A stretch of DNA of 64,000 bases. Origin: Agathobacter sp. (GTDB lineage: Bacteria; Bacillota; Clostridia; Lachnospirales; Lachnospiraceae). This document shows positions 34,481-44,256 of the stretch, piece by piece. The DNA is taken from the NCBI GenBank assembly GCA_017409825.1, contig JAFQRZ010000018.1, positions 62,001 through 126,000 on the forward strand, read 5' to 3'. The stretch's first letter is position 1; each line of letters begins with the position of its first letter. The notes under the pieces are model-generated. The model had not been told where the DNA came from and ran no database searches. It saw nothing but the letters and a program-made list of their open reading frames with translations. Made by a program: the position numbers and the translations under genes.

Positions 34481-36475
34481 CTACTCTTCGTTTTCAATCA
34501 CAATTGCTTCGTATACGTTAAGACAATCTAAAACCAACTTACCTTGATTCCATGTCACATTTCCACCATTGAGAGCCTTCACTTTAGAACCTTCTTTGAA
34601 GTTCCAATCTAATGAAATCTGATATAATGGCACTGGTTCAAAAAAGCTATTCGCAAAGCAGCCTGTTGTATTAATCAATTGAATCAATGTATGTTTCTCA
34701 TTTTTGTGTACAGTAATTTCACACATTGGTGTTGTGTTCTTTGAAATGCTAACTACTCCACACACGTTAAGCAATAAATCTTTCATAAAAGTGAACGTGT
34801 TTTCTTGTCCTTGTTCATAATAGAATGTACCCACAAGCCATGGGACATAAATTCCAAATCCTTCTCCATAGGATGATTTCAACACACCTGAAATTTCTGA
34901 AAATTCTTTTGGATAACATACCTCTGGTGGACCGTAAAGTTGTTCTGGAATCAACTTCATATAAGTTTTAGTCTTTGACTCATCTTGAATTTCTGAAACA
35001 ACCACTTCTTTACCTGGGATAATATAACTCAATCCCATATCCGTACAGTATGAAAACATTTTCTCATCTGCTTCTGTGATTTCATAAAGAGAAGACTTCA
35101 AATTCATTCGTTTTTCTAGAATCTTTCCAACCCCTAATGATTTTATAGCATTTTCTGTTCTAGGTCTGAAATTCACAGCATTGCATCCACTTTCTCCAGT
35201 TGCTAAAAGTATGCCACCTCTTTCCACGTAAGCATCCAAAAGAGCTGCTACCTCGTCAGAAATAAAACGTGTATCCGCAAGAATCACTAATTTTTTCTTA
35301 TCTAAAAGCTCTGGTGTTACATCTTGAAGTTTCATTTCATCAAAAGGAATATGACATTCCGTTAATGCTCTGATAAATCCAGAAACTTCTGCATCCACTC
35401 TTGCTAAAAGCATTTTATGTATCAAAAGAACTTCTGCGTCAGATTTTAATCCTTCATAAACAGATTCATGCTCTGCATAAAAATCAAATATTTTTTTCGA
35501 TGCACGGATACTAGAGCGATCTCTATGATGTTCCAAATCACCCATAACAAAAAGACTAGTACTACCAGAATTTGCTAAATTCTGCCACTGTCTTACCTCT
35601 AATAAAGCAGGTGAAATTGCAGTATGACGATATTGAAATCCTAAGAAATCTGTAATTGCACTATCGCAGACTTTATCTAGATTTGGTCCCACTGTTTTTC
35701 TCGCATTGGTAGAAGTCTGATAAATCCAAGATGGACGATCCATATCCTGATTACTTTCTACTCTATAATAATCAAATCCATTTACAGCTATTCCTGAGTT
35801 GATGGATTTCACTACCTCATACATCATCTTTTTCTGTTTGGCCATACACTGATTTTTGAAACCCATATATTTTCCAAACACTGGATTTCTACGGTCATCT
35901 GTTTCTGGAATTTCTGCACCAAACTGCTTTGCAAACAGTTTCTTACAATTTTCGCAATGACATGGACCATATACATTAAAATCATAATCCACAATCACTG
36001 CACTACTCATATTACAGAACAATCCATCAAAATCATGTTCTGCAAATAACTCCTTTAATATTTCAAATACGTACTTTTGTTGATAATCGCTATTTACACA
36101 GGTTTGTACAAAACCATTGTAATTTACTATATTTCCTTCTGCTGTGCGATACGCCCAATCGGGATGTTCTTCAAAAACTTTTTCCTGAATCTTAGAAAAA
36201 TCACAACGTGCGATTACTTTGATATCTCGTTTATGACATTCCTCTATCATCTGTTTTAAAGAATCTCCTGATAAATAATCACTTTTTGGATGATAAGGCA
36301 GTTTCGTATCGTAACTTGCCAAAATGCCTGCTGCATTTAGTGTTACAGCAGTTGCATTAAAATCCTTTAATGTTTCTGCAAACGCTACTGCATTCATTTG
36401 ATCCATATCTATTTCACGCAAATTTGTTTGAACCATACGCCATGGGTAATTTACCCACCAATTTTCTTTTCCCAT
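34481..36475 (-). CDS. Glycoside hydrolase with trimerisation domain (GH151/GH42-like)
   Basis: 664 residues. N-terminal TIM barrel of the hypothetical glycosyl hydrolase 6 type (CHKRDIKVIARCDFSKIQEK, DFDGLFCNMSSAVIVDYDF, CHCENCKKLF), then a beta-galactosidase trimerisation-like domain (AALLDAYVERGGILLATGES) and a C-terminal beta domain. This layout resembles GH151 alpha-L-fucosidases and GH42 enzymes; the family and substrate are not certain. Start at 36475 because GGAGG overlaps an ATG five codons upstream. First gene of a seven-gene operon; a TATAAT at 36509-36514 without a good -35 suggests an activator is needed. Confidence 0.8.
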   Translation of the reverse strand: MGKENWWVNYPWRMVQTNLREIDMDQMNAVAFAETLKDFNATAVTLNAAGILASYDTKLPYHPKSDYLSGDSLKQMIEECHKRDIKVIARCDFSKIQEKVFEEHPDWAYRTAEGNIVNYNGFVQTCVNSDYQQKYVFEILKELFAEHDFDGLFCNMSSAVIVDYDFNVYGPCHCENCKKLFAKQFGAEIPETDDRRNPVFGKYMGFKNQCMAKQKKMMYEVVKSINSGIAVNGFDYYRVESNQDMDRPSWIYQTSTNARKTVGPNLDKVCDSAITDFLGFQYRHTAISPALLEVRQWQNLANSGSTSLFVMGDLEHHRDRSSIRASKKIFDFYAEHESVYEGLKSDAEVLLIHKMLLARVDAEVSGFIRALTECHIPFDEMKLQDVTPELLDKKKLVILADTRFISDEVAALLDAYVERGGILLATGESGCNAVNFRPRTENAIKSLGVGKILEKRMNLKSSLYEITEADEKMFSYCTDMGLSYIIPGKEVVVSEIQDESKTKTYMKLIPEQLYGPPEVCYPKEFSEISGVLKSSYGEGFGIYVPWLVGTFYYEQGQENTFTFMKDLLLNVCGVVSISKNTTPMCEITVHKNEKHTLIQLINTTGCFANSFFEPVPLYQISLDWNFKEGSKVKALNGGNVTWNQGKLVLDCLNVYEAIVIENEE

Positions 36476-36678
36476 ACTACTTTCCTCCATAAAATTATTG
36501 TTGCCCTTATTATATTTCCGTGGTATCGTTATATATATATCTGTTTTATTTTTTTTATATGCATTTTTATTTTCTTCTTTTTCTTCTTTAATTTGGATAT
36601 ATTTTTCTTATTTTAGAAATACACATGTTATTATTATTCTCTATAATAATTTTACCAAAAGAAAAGGAGAATAACCGT

Positions 36679-37794
36679 ATGGGAAAAATCAAAAAAGTCG
36701 TATCCACCGTTTGGTATGACAAAGAAAACTATCACGAACTTCGCAATGTATTTCCTGAATCAGAATTTGTATATGTTGACTTCTATGATAAGGAAAAGCT
36801 TGCCGAAGAAGCAAAAGATGCCGATGTAGCAATTATACTTGGTGATGTAGACAACTGCCTTTTAGGAGAAAACTCTTTAAAATGGATTGCCTGTGATCAT
36901 GCAGGCTTAAATGGTTCCGCTAGAGATGAGGTATTTGCTAAAAACATTTTTGTTACAGGCGCTGCAGGAAGAAGTGCTCCAGTACTTGCAGAACACTGTA
37001 TCTACTTCATGATGCAATACTGCTATCATACAAAGGAACTATTAGCAGCTCAGGCTCAGGGAATATGGGGTGTAGAAGGCTCTCAGAGTTTCCGCGGTTT
37101 GTATGGCCGTAAAGTAGGTATTATAGGTATGGGAAACAATGGAAAAATGTTAGCTGACAGACTTCATGCATTTGGTATGGATATTTACGCTTTTGATAAA
37201 TTTCCATTTAACGGCTATGATTATTTAAAAGGAAAATTCATTGGAAATAACGGTGATACCATTGACTATATTTTAGAAAACTGCGATTTTGTGGTTTTGA
37301 CATTGGCTCTTACTGATGAAACCTATCACATGTTTGACGTAGAAGCTTTCAAAAAAATGAAAAATGATGCATTTTTGGTAAATATGGCACGTGGTGGAAT
37401 TGTTAGCACTCCAGACTTAACTGCAGCTTTAGAAAACTATGAAATCGGTGGTGCAGGTCTTGATGTATTAGAAGAAGAACCTTTCCCAAGCGATCATCCT
37501 TTATGGAATATGCCACAAGTTTATATTACACCTCACATGACACCACAAGTTCCAAATCGTTCTAAACGTTCTATCGAAATTATCCGTGAAAACGCACGTC
37601 GTTTCGAAGCAGGAGAACCAATGCTAAACTTGCTAACTGAAGCAGACCGATTTAAATCTGGCAATAACCAAAGTGGTTTTGCGAAGCTTACAAACTCTAA
37701 TATCCCAAAAGAACAAGTTGCCAAATTACCATTGGAAAAATTCTTAGGACCTCGTGGATGGACAGACCCAGCAGAGTGGAATTATTTAGACTAA
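36679..37794 (+). CDS. D-2-hydroxyacid dehydrogenase family protein
   Basis: 371 residues. NAD site GIIGMGNNGKMLADRL, catalytic arginine in NMARGGIV, glutamate in LDVLEEEP and histidine in ITPHMTPQ, the standard R-E-H set. The N-terminus is the family's discontinuous substrate domain, and a 50-residue C-terminal extension (KFLGPRGWTDPAEWNYLD) is extra. It could act as glycerate/hydroxypyruvate or another 2-hydroxyacid dehydrogenase. AAAAGGAG precedes the ATG; a TATAAT lies at 36644-36649. It diverges from the GH151-like operon and is followed by an AraC gene. Confidence 0.9.
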   Translation: MGKIKKVVSTVWYDKENYHELRNVFPESEFVYVDFYDKEKLAEEAKDADVAIILGDVDNCLLGENSLKWIACDHAGLNGSARDEVFAKNIFVTGAAGRSAPVLAEHCIYFMMQYCYHTKELLAAQAQGIWGVEGSQSFRGLYGRKVGIIGMGNNGKMLADRLHAFGMDIYAFDKFPFNGYDYLKGKFIGNNGDTIDYILENCDFVVLTLALTDETYHMFDVEAFKKMKNDAFLVNMARGGIVSTPDLTAALENYEIGGAGLDVLEEEPFPSDHPLWNMPQVYITPHMTPQVPNRSKRSIEIIRENARRFEAGEPMLNLLTEADRFKSGNNQSGFAKLTNSNIPKEQVAKLPLEKFLGPRGWTDPAEWNYLD

Positions 37795-37823
37795 TTATTT
37801 AATTTTAGGAGAGTATATCAAAT

Positions 37824-39038
37824 ATGGACCCAACATCTATGGATATTACAGAACGAATCGATTTTTTTTCCAAACTATTACATTGTGACGAAAAGATTAT
37901 ACTTTCTACCTATAACGTATCGGGCTCACTAGTGAAAACCAATGCACAAAATATGTTTTATGATACAATGTTGCGTTATTCTAAGCGCTTAGATGACGCA
38001 ATTATATTTGGCGAAAGTTCGAATTCTCCTGTCATCATCACTGTAGAGCTAGGTATTATGTGGAGTATTGCATTTGAGTATGATGAATATCAACAATTGC
38101 AAACACTCCATGTTATGGGTCCAATTCTTTCCTCTTTTCCATCTGAAGACACGCTCAAGACCATACTAAAAAGGCCACATATTCGTCAAAAATGGAAGGA
38201 AAAACTAGTCTCTTATATTAAGGATATTCCTATTGTACCTGTGACAAATTTCTTTCATTATACCCTTATGTTGCACTACTGTGTGAATAATGAATATTTA
38301 AATCCTTCCGCAATATCCTTTTTAGATTACCAAACACAGAAGACCGCGACTTCCTCTTCTTCCATTATAGACTATGAAAATTATTGGATATTAGAAAACC
38401 AAATGGCAGATTTTATCCGAAACGGGGATATTTATTATAAAGGAAAAACACTTTCTGCTTCCTCAATTCTCACAAAACTGCAACCAATTGCTGACAATGA
38501 CTTTACGACCGCAAAACAACTGGCTACTGCCTTTTGCGGCTTATGTATTCGAGCAGCAATTGAAGGCGGAGTATCACCTGATACTGCATATACCAAGGGT
38601 AATGCCTATCTAATCAATATGGCAAGTACCAGCTCTATCGCAAATGTAATATCTATTTGCGAACATGTATTTGAGGACTTTTTACATCAAGTGCACTCCC
38701 GAAAAAACAATCCTAGGTATTCAAAGGAAATCAGCATCTGCATTGACTATATCGAAATCCACTCGGATGAGGAATTAAGTATCCATTTTCTAGCTCAAAA
38801 AAGTGGTTATAGTCCTTATTATTTATCTAAAAAATTTAAAGAAGAAGTAGGTATTAGTATAAATTCTTATATTAAAAAGATTCGTATCAAACGTGCCTCT
38901 TACTTACTTTTAGCTACAGATATGGATATTCAAGACATATCCGATTTTCTCCATTTCGGAAATAGAAACTTTTTTAGTAAAGTTTTCAAGGAAGAAACCG
39001 GTATGAGTCCAGCAAATTTCCGCAAAAAAGGAAGCTAG
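37824..39038 (+). CDS. AraC-family regulator (paralogue 2)
   Basis: 404 residues, same build as the regulator at 26.4 kb: unknown sensor domain with CIRAAIEGGVSPDTAYTKGN, then C-terminal double helix-turn-helix (LAQKSGYSPYYLSKKFKEEV and IQDISDFLHFGNRNFFSKVF, ending ETGMSPANFRKKG). It lies 29 bases after the hydroxyacid dehydrogenase gene, so it is probably in its operon. A likely activator of this gene pair, the divergent seven-gene operon, or both. Confidence 0.9.
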   Translation: MDPTSMDITERIDFFSKLLHCDEKIILSTYNVSGSLVKTNAQNMFYDTMLRYSKRLDDAIIFGESSNSPVIITVELGIMWSIAFEYDEYQQLQTLHVMGPILSSFPSEDTLKTILKRPHIRQKWKEKLVSYIKDIPIVPVTNFFHYTLMLHYCVNNEYLNPSAISFLDYQTQKTATSSSSIIDYENYWILENQMADFIRNGDIYYKGKTLSASSILTKLQPIADNDFTTAKQLATAFCGLCIRAAIEGGVSPDTAYTKGNAYLINMASTSSIANVISICEHVFEDFLHQVHSRKNNPRYSKEISICIDYIEIHSDEELSIHFLAQKSGYSPYYLSKKFKEEVGISINSYIKKIRIKRASYLLLATDMDIQDISDFLHFGNRNFFSKVFKEETGMSPANFRKKGS

Positions 39039-39059
39039 TATTCTAGCTTCCTTTCGTTT
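39030..39059 (+). terminator. Terminator of the araC gene (paralogue 2)
   Basis: GGAAGCTAG / CTAGCTTCC, nine perfect pairs with a four-base loop, followed by TTTCGTTT. The stop codon lies within the stem. Confidence 0.75.
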
Positions 39060-39075
39060 ATGCAAATCTTTTATT

Positions 39076-39378
39076 TTACACCTCATAATCCAAACAAGCT
39101 CGATTACATACATAAGGTCGTACATATTTATTTGCTACTGCCACATGGTCTGGGTGACTACCATATACTTTCACATCTTCAGCGTTCTCCAAAGTCGTCA
39201 CAAGTGCCATATCGTGCGTACTTGTCGTAAGTGGTGCTACAACGAATTTTGCACTCAAAAGTCCCGGCACTTTCCCTACCAAACCTTCCAAATGTTTTGC
39301 CATTTCAGCCTGAAGTGTCGCTTTCTTTTCTTCTTCGATTTCGTCTTTAAAATTCCACATTACAATATGATGTACCAT
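39076..39378 (-). CDS. Dabb-family (stress responsive A/B barrel) protein
   Basis: 100 residues. Starts MVHHIVMWNFKDEIEEEKKA and contains GLVGKVPGLLSAKF and a C-terminal YGSHPDHVAVANKY, the usual Dabb pattern (dimeric ferredoxin-like barrel). Function in bacteria is mostly unknown. GGAGG precedes the start. It follows xylA by 53 bases on the same strand and may be co-transcribed. Confidence 0.88.
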   Translation of the reverse strand: MVHHIVMWNFKDEIEEEKKATLQAEMAKHLEGLVGKVPGLLSAKFVVAPLTTSTHDMALVTTLENAEDVKVYGSHPDHVAVANKYVRPYVCNRACLDYEV

Positions 39379-39431
39379 AATTTTCCTCCATAATTAGTTA
39401 TATTCTACAATTTCATAATAGCACATATACA

Positions 39432-40745
39432 TTAATTTCTAAACAAAATACTATTCACGACACCTTCTAAATATTCCTGACGACCACTACCCGGATGAGC
39501 TACACTACCCATATTTTCTGCATAAGTCGCTAACTCTTCTAATGTAGTTTCATCATTACGAATCTTAGCACCAATGCCTTCTTTGTAACTATCATATCTT
39601 TCTTCAATGAAACTGTCGATTCTGCCATCTTCGATTATTTCAGCAGCTTTGATAAGACCTAATGCAAATGCATCCATACCTAAAATATAAGCATGGAACA
39701 TATCTTCGTGTGTGTAGCTTGGACGACGTGTTTTTGCATCAAAGTTAAAGCCGCCTGTAAGTCCACCTGCTTTCAACACTTCATACATACACATAGTAGT
39801 TTCGTATACATTGAATGGGAATTCATCGGTATCCCAGCCTAAGAGATAATCACCCTGGTTTGCATCGATTGAACCAAGCATTCCATTGATGGCTGAAATT
39901 CTTAAATCATGCTGGAAGGTGTGACCTGCCAATGTTGCATGATTTGCTTCTATATTCATCTTGAAATCTTTATCCAAACCATACTGACGAAGGAAGCCAA
40001 TCGCTGTCGCAGCGTCAAAATCGTACTGATGCTTCATTGGTTCCTTTGGTTTTGGCTCGATGTAGAAGTCACCTGTAAAGCCGATGGAACGTCCATAAGT
40101 TACTGCCATCTTCATAAGCTTTGCAATATTTTCCTGCTCGAATTTCACATCTGTATTTAAGAGTGTTTCATAGCCTTCACGTCCACCCCAGAATACATAG
40201 CCTTTTCCACCAAGTTTTACTGTAATATCTAAAGCTTTTTTAATCTGTGCTGCTGCAAAACAATATACGTCTGCTGAGTTTGTTGAACCTGCACCATTCA
40301 TAAATCTCGGGTTACCAAACATATTTGCTGTACCCCAAAGACATTTGATACCAGTTTCATTCATTTTTTCTAAGATGTAATCTGAAATTTCATCTAATCT
40401 ACGATTGGTTTCTTTGATATCTTCTGCTTCTGGTACGATATCTACGTCATGGAAACAGAAGTATGAGATACCAAGCTTCTGCATAAATTCGAATCCTGCA
40501 TCTACCTTTGCTTTTGCATGCTCCATGGTTCCTGGTGCTTCACCAAAACTTTTATCTGTAGTATCACGACCAAACATATCTGTGCCACCTGCACAAAGGT
40601 TGTGCCACCATGCCATAGCAAATGGCAAATGCTCCTTCATAGGTTTTCCCATAATCATTTTTTCTGCATCATAGAATTTGAAAGCCAATGGATTTGTGCT
40701 TTCTGGTCCCTCGTATTTAATTGTTGGAATGTTAGAAAAATACAT
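39432..40745 (-). CDS. xylA: Xylose isomerase
   Basis: 437 residues, a class II enzyme. Metal and catalytic motifs: [59 protein letters not shown] and [15 protein letters not shown]. Converts D-xylose to D-xylulose. It lies 12 bases downstream of xylB in one operon, with a good ribosome binding site. No xylose transporter or XylR-type repressor is present in the window. Confidence 0.97.
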   Translation of the reverse strand: MYFSNIPTIKYEGPESTNPLAFKFYDAEKMIMGKPMKEHLPFAMAWWHNLCAGGTDMFGRDTTDKSFGEAPGTMEHAKAKVDAGFEFMQKLGISYFCFHDVDIVPEAEDIKETNRRLDEISDYILEKMNETGIKCLWGTANMFGNPRFMNGAGSTNSADVYCFAAAQIKKALDITVKLGGKGYVFWGGREGYETLLNTDVKFEQENIAKLMKMAVTYGRSIGFTGDFYIEPKPKEPMKHQYDFDAATAIGFLRQYGLDKDFKMNIEANHATLAGHTFQHDLRISAINGMLGSIDANQGDYLLGWDTDEFPFNVYETTMCMYEVLKAGGLTGGFNFDAKTRRPSYTHEDMFHAYILGMDAFALGLIKAAEIIEDGRIDSFIEERYDSYKEGIGAKIRNDETTLEELATYAENMGSVAHPGSGRQEYLEGVVNSILFRN

Positions 40746-40757
40746 ATTTGTTCTCCT

Positions 40758-42233
40758 TTATTTTATATTTACAAATAGTTCTTTACACGCTGGGTAAATC
40801 TGTTTCCACTGCTGATATTTTACTTCATACTTACTCACCAGCTCTGGACTTGGTTCTATCACAGTTTCTACTTTTACAAAAGCTTCGGTCACTGCCTGAA
40901 TACTTTCATATTCATTGCAGCCTACCATGGCAAGCATCGCTCCACCATAGCCTGGTCCCTGTTCTACTTTAAGGATTTCTAGTGGAATGCCTAAAATATT
41001 GGCAAACATGGTTCTCCAAAGTGGTGATTTGCTGCCACCACCACAGATTTTGGAAGTTTTGATATCCAGCCCAAGGCTTCTCGCTACTTCAAAGGAATCA
41101 CGAATGGCAAATGCTACACCTTCCAATACCGCCTGCATCATATCTGCTCGATTTGTACCCATGGTCATTCCCATAAATGTGCCTCTGGCATTTGTATCGT
41201 TGATTGGACTGCGTTCGCCCATGAGATATGGTAGGAAGTAAACATGATTTTCTCCCAATTTATCTTCTGTAATAGGCTCCTGCTCTGTTTCAAAATCATC
41301 CGTTTTTAATATCTCTTCGCAGAACCATTTATTACAGCTTGCTGCACTGAGCATACATCCCATGAGATGATACCCTCCGTCTGCATGTGCAAAAGCATGT
41401 AAGGCATTATTTGGATCTACACCGAATTTATCGGAAGAGATAAATATGGTTCCGGAAGTCCCAAGGCTAATATTGCATCCACCGGCTCCTATCGTTCCTG
41501 TTCCTATGGCTGCTGCAGCATTATCTCCTGCACCTGCTACTACTTTTACTCCGGCTGGTAAACCTAACAGGCTGGCAATCTCTGGTTTTACTGTTCCAAT
41601 CACTTCATAACTTTCAAAGAGTTTTGGCATCTGGCTTTCTGTGATACCACAAATATCTAGCATTTCCTTGCTCCATGTCTTCTTTTCCACATCTAAAAGC
41701 AACATGCCAGAAGCGTCAGAATAATCACAGGCATGCACACCTGTCAAACAGTAATTGATGTAATCCTTTGGCAACATGACCTTTTTGATGTGAGCAAAGT
41801 TTTCTGGCTCATTTTCCTTTATCCAAAGAATCTTTGGTGCGGTAAATCCTGCAAAAGCAATATTTGCAGTGTATTCAGATATCTTTTGTTTTCCAATTTC
41901 ATTATTCAAATAGTCTACTTCTTTTTCCGTTCTACCATCGTTCCACAAAATTGCTGGACGAATCACCGCATCCTGTTCATCTAGTACTACTAAACCATGC
42001 ATCTGACCACCAAGCCCAATTCCACCAACTTCGTTCGCATCATACCCCTTTATAAGTTCTGCAATTCCCTCAAAACAGGCACTCCACCAATCTGCTGGAT
42101 TCTGCTCCGACCACCCCGGATGTGGGAAATACAATGGATACTCTTTTGTGATGGCATTTACAATTTCTCCTGACTCTTTTACAAGCATTAGCTTAGTTGC
42201 TGATGTCCCCAAATCAATCCCTATGTAATACAT
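40758..42233 (-). CDS. xylB: Xylulokinase
   Basis: 491 residues, FGGY kinase. N-terminal GIDLGTSATKLMLV, the substrate loop GGIGLGGQMHGLVVLD, catalytic region VVAGAGDNAAAAIGTGT and C-terminal ICGGGSKSPLWRTM. Phosphorylates D-xylulose to xylulose 5-phosphate for the pentose phosphate or phosphoketolase route. First gene of xylBA. The 218-base upstream gap contains a short inverted repeat ATTAG-N-CTAAT at 42317-42327 and ends at the terminator of an AraC gene. Confidence 0.96.
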   Translation of the reverse strand: MYYIGIDLGTSATKLMLVKESGEIVNAITKEYPLYFPHPGWSEQNPADWWSACFEGIAELIKGYDANEVGGIGLGGQMHGLVVLDEQDAVIRPAILWNDGRTEKEVDYLNNEIGKQKISEYTANIAFAGFTAPKILWIKENEPENFAHIKKVMLPKDYINYCLTGVHACDYSDASGMLLLDVEKKTWSKEMLDICGITESQMPKLFESYEVIGTVKPEIASLLGLPAGVKVVAGAGDNAAAAIGTGTIGAGGCNISLGTSGTIFISSDKFGVDPNNALHAFAHADGGYHLMGCMLSAASCNKWFCEEILKTDDFETEQEPITEDKLGENHVYFLPYLMGERSPINDTNARGTFMGMTMGTNRADMMQAVLEGVAFAIRDSFEVARSLGLDIKTSKICGGGSKSPLWRTMFANILGIPLEILKVEQGPGYGGAMLAMVGCNEYESIQAVTEAFVKVETVIEPSPELVSKYEVKYQQWKQIYPACKELFVNIK

Positions 42234-42399
42234 TGGTCCCCTCCTTTTTATACATATCTTTGTAATTTTAGTATATATTTTCTGATTGGACTTTTCTTTG
42301 ACAATTATGTATTTTTATTAGACTAATTTGACCTTACAATAAATATAGCAGATTTCACAAATTGATACTTTCCCTTTTGTCCAATATTCATGAAAGAAA

Positions 42400-42448
42400 G
42401 AAAAAGTGCGAATTTGCAGCTGACACTTACCACCTACAAATTCACACT
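42400..42448 (-). terminator. Terminator of the araC gene upstream of xylBA
   Basis: Minus strand arms AGTGTGAATTTG and CAAATTCGCACT (12 pairs, one G-U) with a 20-base loop, followed by TTTTTC. Confidence 0.75.
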
Positions 42449-42451
42449 TCA

Positions 42452-43378
42452 TTACTTTCCTATTTTCAATTGTTCTACTAATTTTAAACTGTCCTCTCTG
42501 GAATAGAATCGCTCCATAGAGTGAAGACTATGCCTAAGTACTGTATGCTCCGGCTTTGCTGCTTTCATAGAATTACGATATTCCTCTGGTGTCATTCCAT
42601 ACTGTTTATGAAACTCTCTTGAAAAATACCTATAATCCGAAAATCCCGACTCCAAACAGACATCAAGCAGTTTCTTATCCCCTGCTGCAATCAGCTTACA
42701 AGCACAGTTGAATCTGACCGATGTGACATAATCCTGGAAATTCTGATTCAAGGTGTTTTTGATAAAACGCGATAAATAGCTTACTGAACAATCCTCGTTC
42801 TGAGCAAAATCAGTTAATCGAATCTTGTGCATATAATTCTCGTCCACAAATGCAATCAGACGTTTTAATCTAGCATTACGTTTGTCGATACTACTCGTTT
42901 CCTCGGTTGTAAGGGTATGTGATGGTATTTTTTGAAGAAGCTGATACAATATCAAACTCCCTTTCCCTACACAATACAAAGCAAAATGCTCTTCTCTATG
43001 AAGATAACTTATCATACATTTTATCAGGTCATCCTTTAGCTTCTGCATTTCTCCTTTGGATAAATACTCATGTACTAATTTACCATCTATATAGGTCGGT
43101 AACATCTCTGGCAAAATCTTTGATGAAATTTGCATGCACAAAAATGTCGCACTTTCCTTTCGCTTATGAAATTCATGTGGCTCATTCGGATTAAATACAA
43201 CCATCTGCCCCGGTTCTAATATGTACTCCTCCGCCTGACAATTCACAGCTAACGAATTCTCAATCACCCAGATTAATTCCCATTCTGGATGGATGTGTGG
43301 CGTACGATAATCCACGGTATTAAAAAACATACTAAAGCCATCAATTTGTGGATGACGGATAATTTCTAGTTCGTTCAT
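42452..43378 (-). CDS. AraC-family regulator with cupin domain
   Basis: 308 residues. N-terminal cupin (HIHPEWELIWVIENSLAVNC, YILEPGQMVVFNPNEPHEFH), C-terminal AraC DNA-binding part (QNEDCSVSYLSRFIKNTLNQ, FSDYRYFSREFHKQYGMTPE). Its ATG overlaps the stop of the Rpn nuclease gene (ATGA), so the two are coupled. It lies 218 bases in front of xylBA on the same strand, with a terminator between; regulating xylBA is a fair guess but not shown. Confidence 0.9.
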   Translation of the reverse strand: MNELEIIRHPQIDGFSMFFNTVDYRTPHIHPEWELIWVIENSLAVNCQAEEYILEPGQMVVFNPNEPHEFHKRKESATFLCMQISSKILPEMLPTYIDGKLVHEYLSKGEMQKLKDDLIKCMISYLHREEHFALYCVGKGSLILYQLLQKIPSHTLTTEETSSIDKRNARLKRLIAFVDENYMHKIRLTDFAQNEDCSVSYLSRFIKNTLNQNFQDYVTSVRFNCACKLIAAGDKKLLDVCLESGFSDYRYFSREFHKQYGMTPEEYRNSMKAAKPEHTVLRHSLHSMERFYSREDSLKLVEQLKIGK

Positions 43379-44256
43379 GATAGATAATCTAACACTTTCT
43401 CTTTTTCTAGCTTGTATTCTTCTATAATAAGTTCTACTATTTCGTCATCTGTTTTTCCTACTTTTCGAAGCACACTTACAGTAGACAATATTCCCTGTTC
43501 TATTCCTTGTTCTATTCCCTGTTCTATTCCTTGCTTTATCCCTTTATTCACTAAGCGTTCTGCTACTTCACACATCGTATTCACCTTACCTTCCTCACTA
43601 TATAGAATGGTTTCATATTTATTGTCACCGGTCATTACTGATAGCAGTTTCAAAACTGCATCTACATGTTGAATTTCTCTTGGATCATCTGGCTCATATT
43701 CTTTATTTTTTCTCTTTTGAACAAAGAAATTTGCTACAATTCCGAAATCACTTTTGCACAGTTTTAATTGTTCATCTGTCAGCCAAGCGACTTCTATCAC
43801 ATGTATTTTATAATCATTTACATAATCGTCTAACTCCTCGAAAATCTGTATGCATTCCTTAAGTGATTTATATTTGTTCCATCGTTCTTCTGTACCAAAG
43901 TATAGCACAAATGATGCAACCGGTACAACGCTTTTTCGCTTATCTAATAGTTGCCCACGATATGCAGCTCCATCATAGCCAATCATACGAAATGGCATAT
44001 TTTTATCTACTTTTATTTGATTTTCAATGCCATATATTGCAATTGCAGTTTCTCCCTTTTTCCAATATTTCGTCACATCACGTTCTTGCTCGTGAAGTTT
44101 TCCATCTTCTGCTTTATATTGTGAATGTACGGACGTGTTTTCCAACTCGTCAGGCTTTACTATCTCCTTTCCATTATAAATACATACATTCATAATATCC
44201 GCGAATACATCATTGTAATCTACCAGAATTTTCTCCGATATATCCTTTTGTCCCAT
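43375..44256 (-). CDS. Rpn-family PD-(D/E)XK nuclease / transposase-like
   Basis: 293 residues. N-terminal PD-(D/E)XK-like region (EKILVDYNDVFADIMNVCIY, VASFVLYFGTEERWNKYKS) and C-terminal tail with a GIKQ/GIEQ tetrapeptide repeated four times, encoded by a 12-bp tandem repeat, then a helical end. Rpn proteins are related to recombination-promoting nucleases (RpnA), and their C-terminal repeats often vary in number. Start at 44256, after AAGGAAGG, is preferred over an ATG 16 codons upstream. Overlaps the AraC gene by four bases. Confidence 0.85.
   Translation of the reverse strand: MGQKDISEKILVDYNDVFADIMNVCIYNGKEIVKPDELENTSVHSQYKAEDGKLHEQERDVTKYWKKGETAIAIYGIENQIKVDKNMPFRMIGYDGAAYRGQLLDKRKSVVPVASFVLYFGTEERWNKYKSLKECIQIFEELDDYVNDYKIHVIEVAWLTDEQLKLCKSDFGIVANFFVQKRKNKEYEPDDPREIQHVDAVLKLLSVMTGDNKYETILYSEEGKVNTMCEVAERLVNKGIKQGIEQGIEQGIEQGILSTVSVLRKVGKTDDEIVELIIEEYKLEKEKVLDYLS
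43490..43537. repeat. Four 12-bp tandem repeats within the Rpn gene
   Basis: Plus strand units ATTCCCTGTTCT, ATTCCTTGTTCT, ATTCCCTGTTCT, ATTCCTTGCTTT. They keep the reading frame and encode a GIEQ-type repeat, so copy number can change without a frameshift. Confidence 0.85.

Noticed and set aside
43490-43537. Tandem repeats considered as a CRISPR array
   Set aside because: Units are only 12 bp, with no spacers, and lie in frame inside a protein gene.
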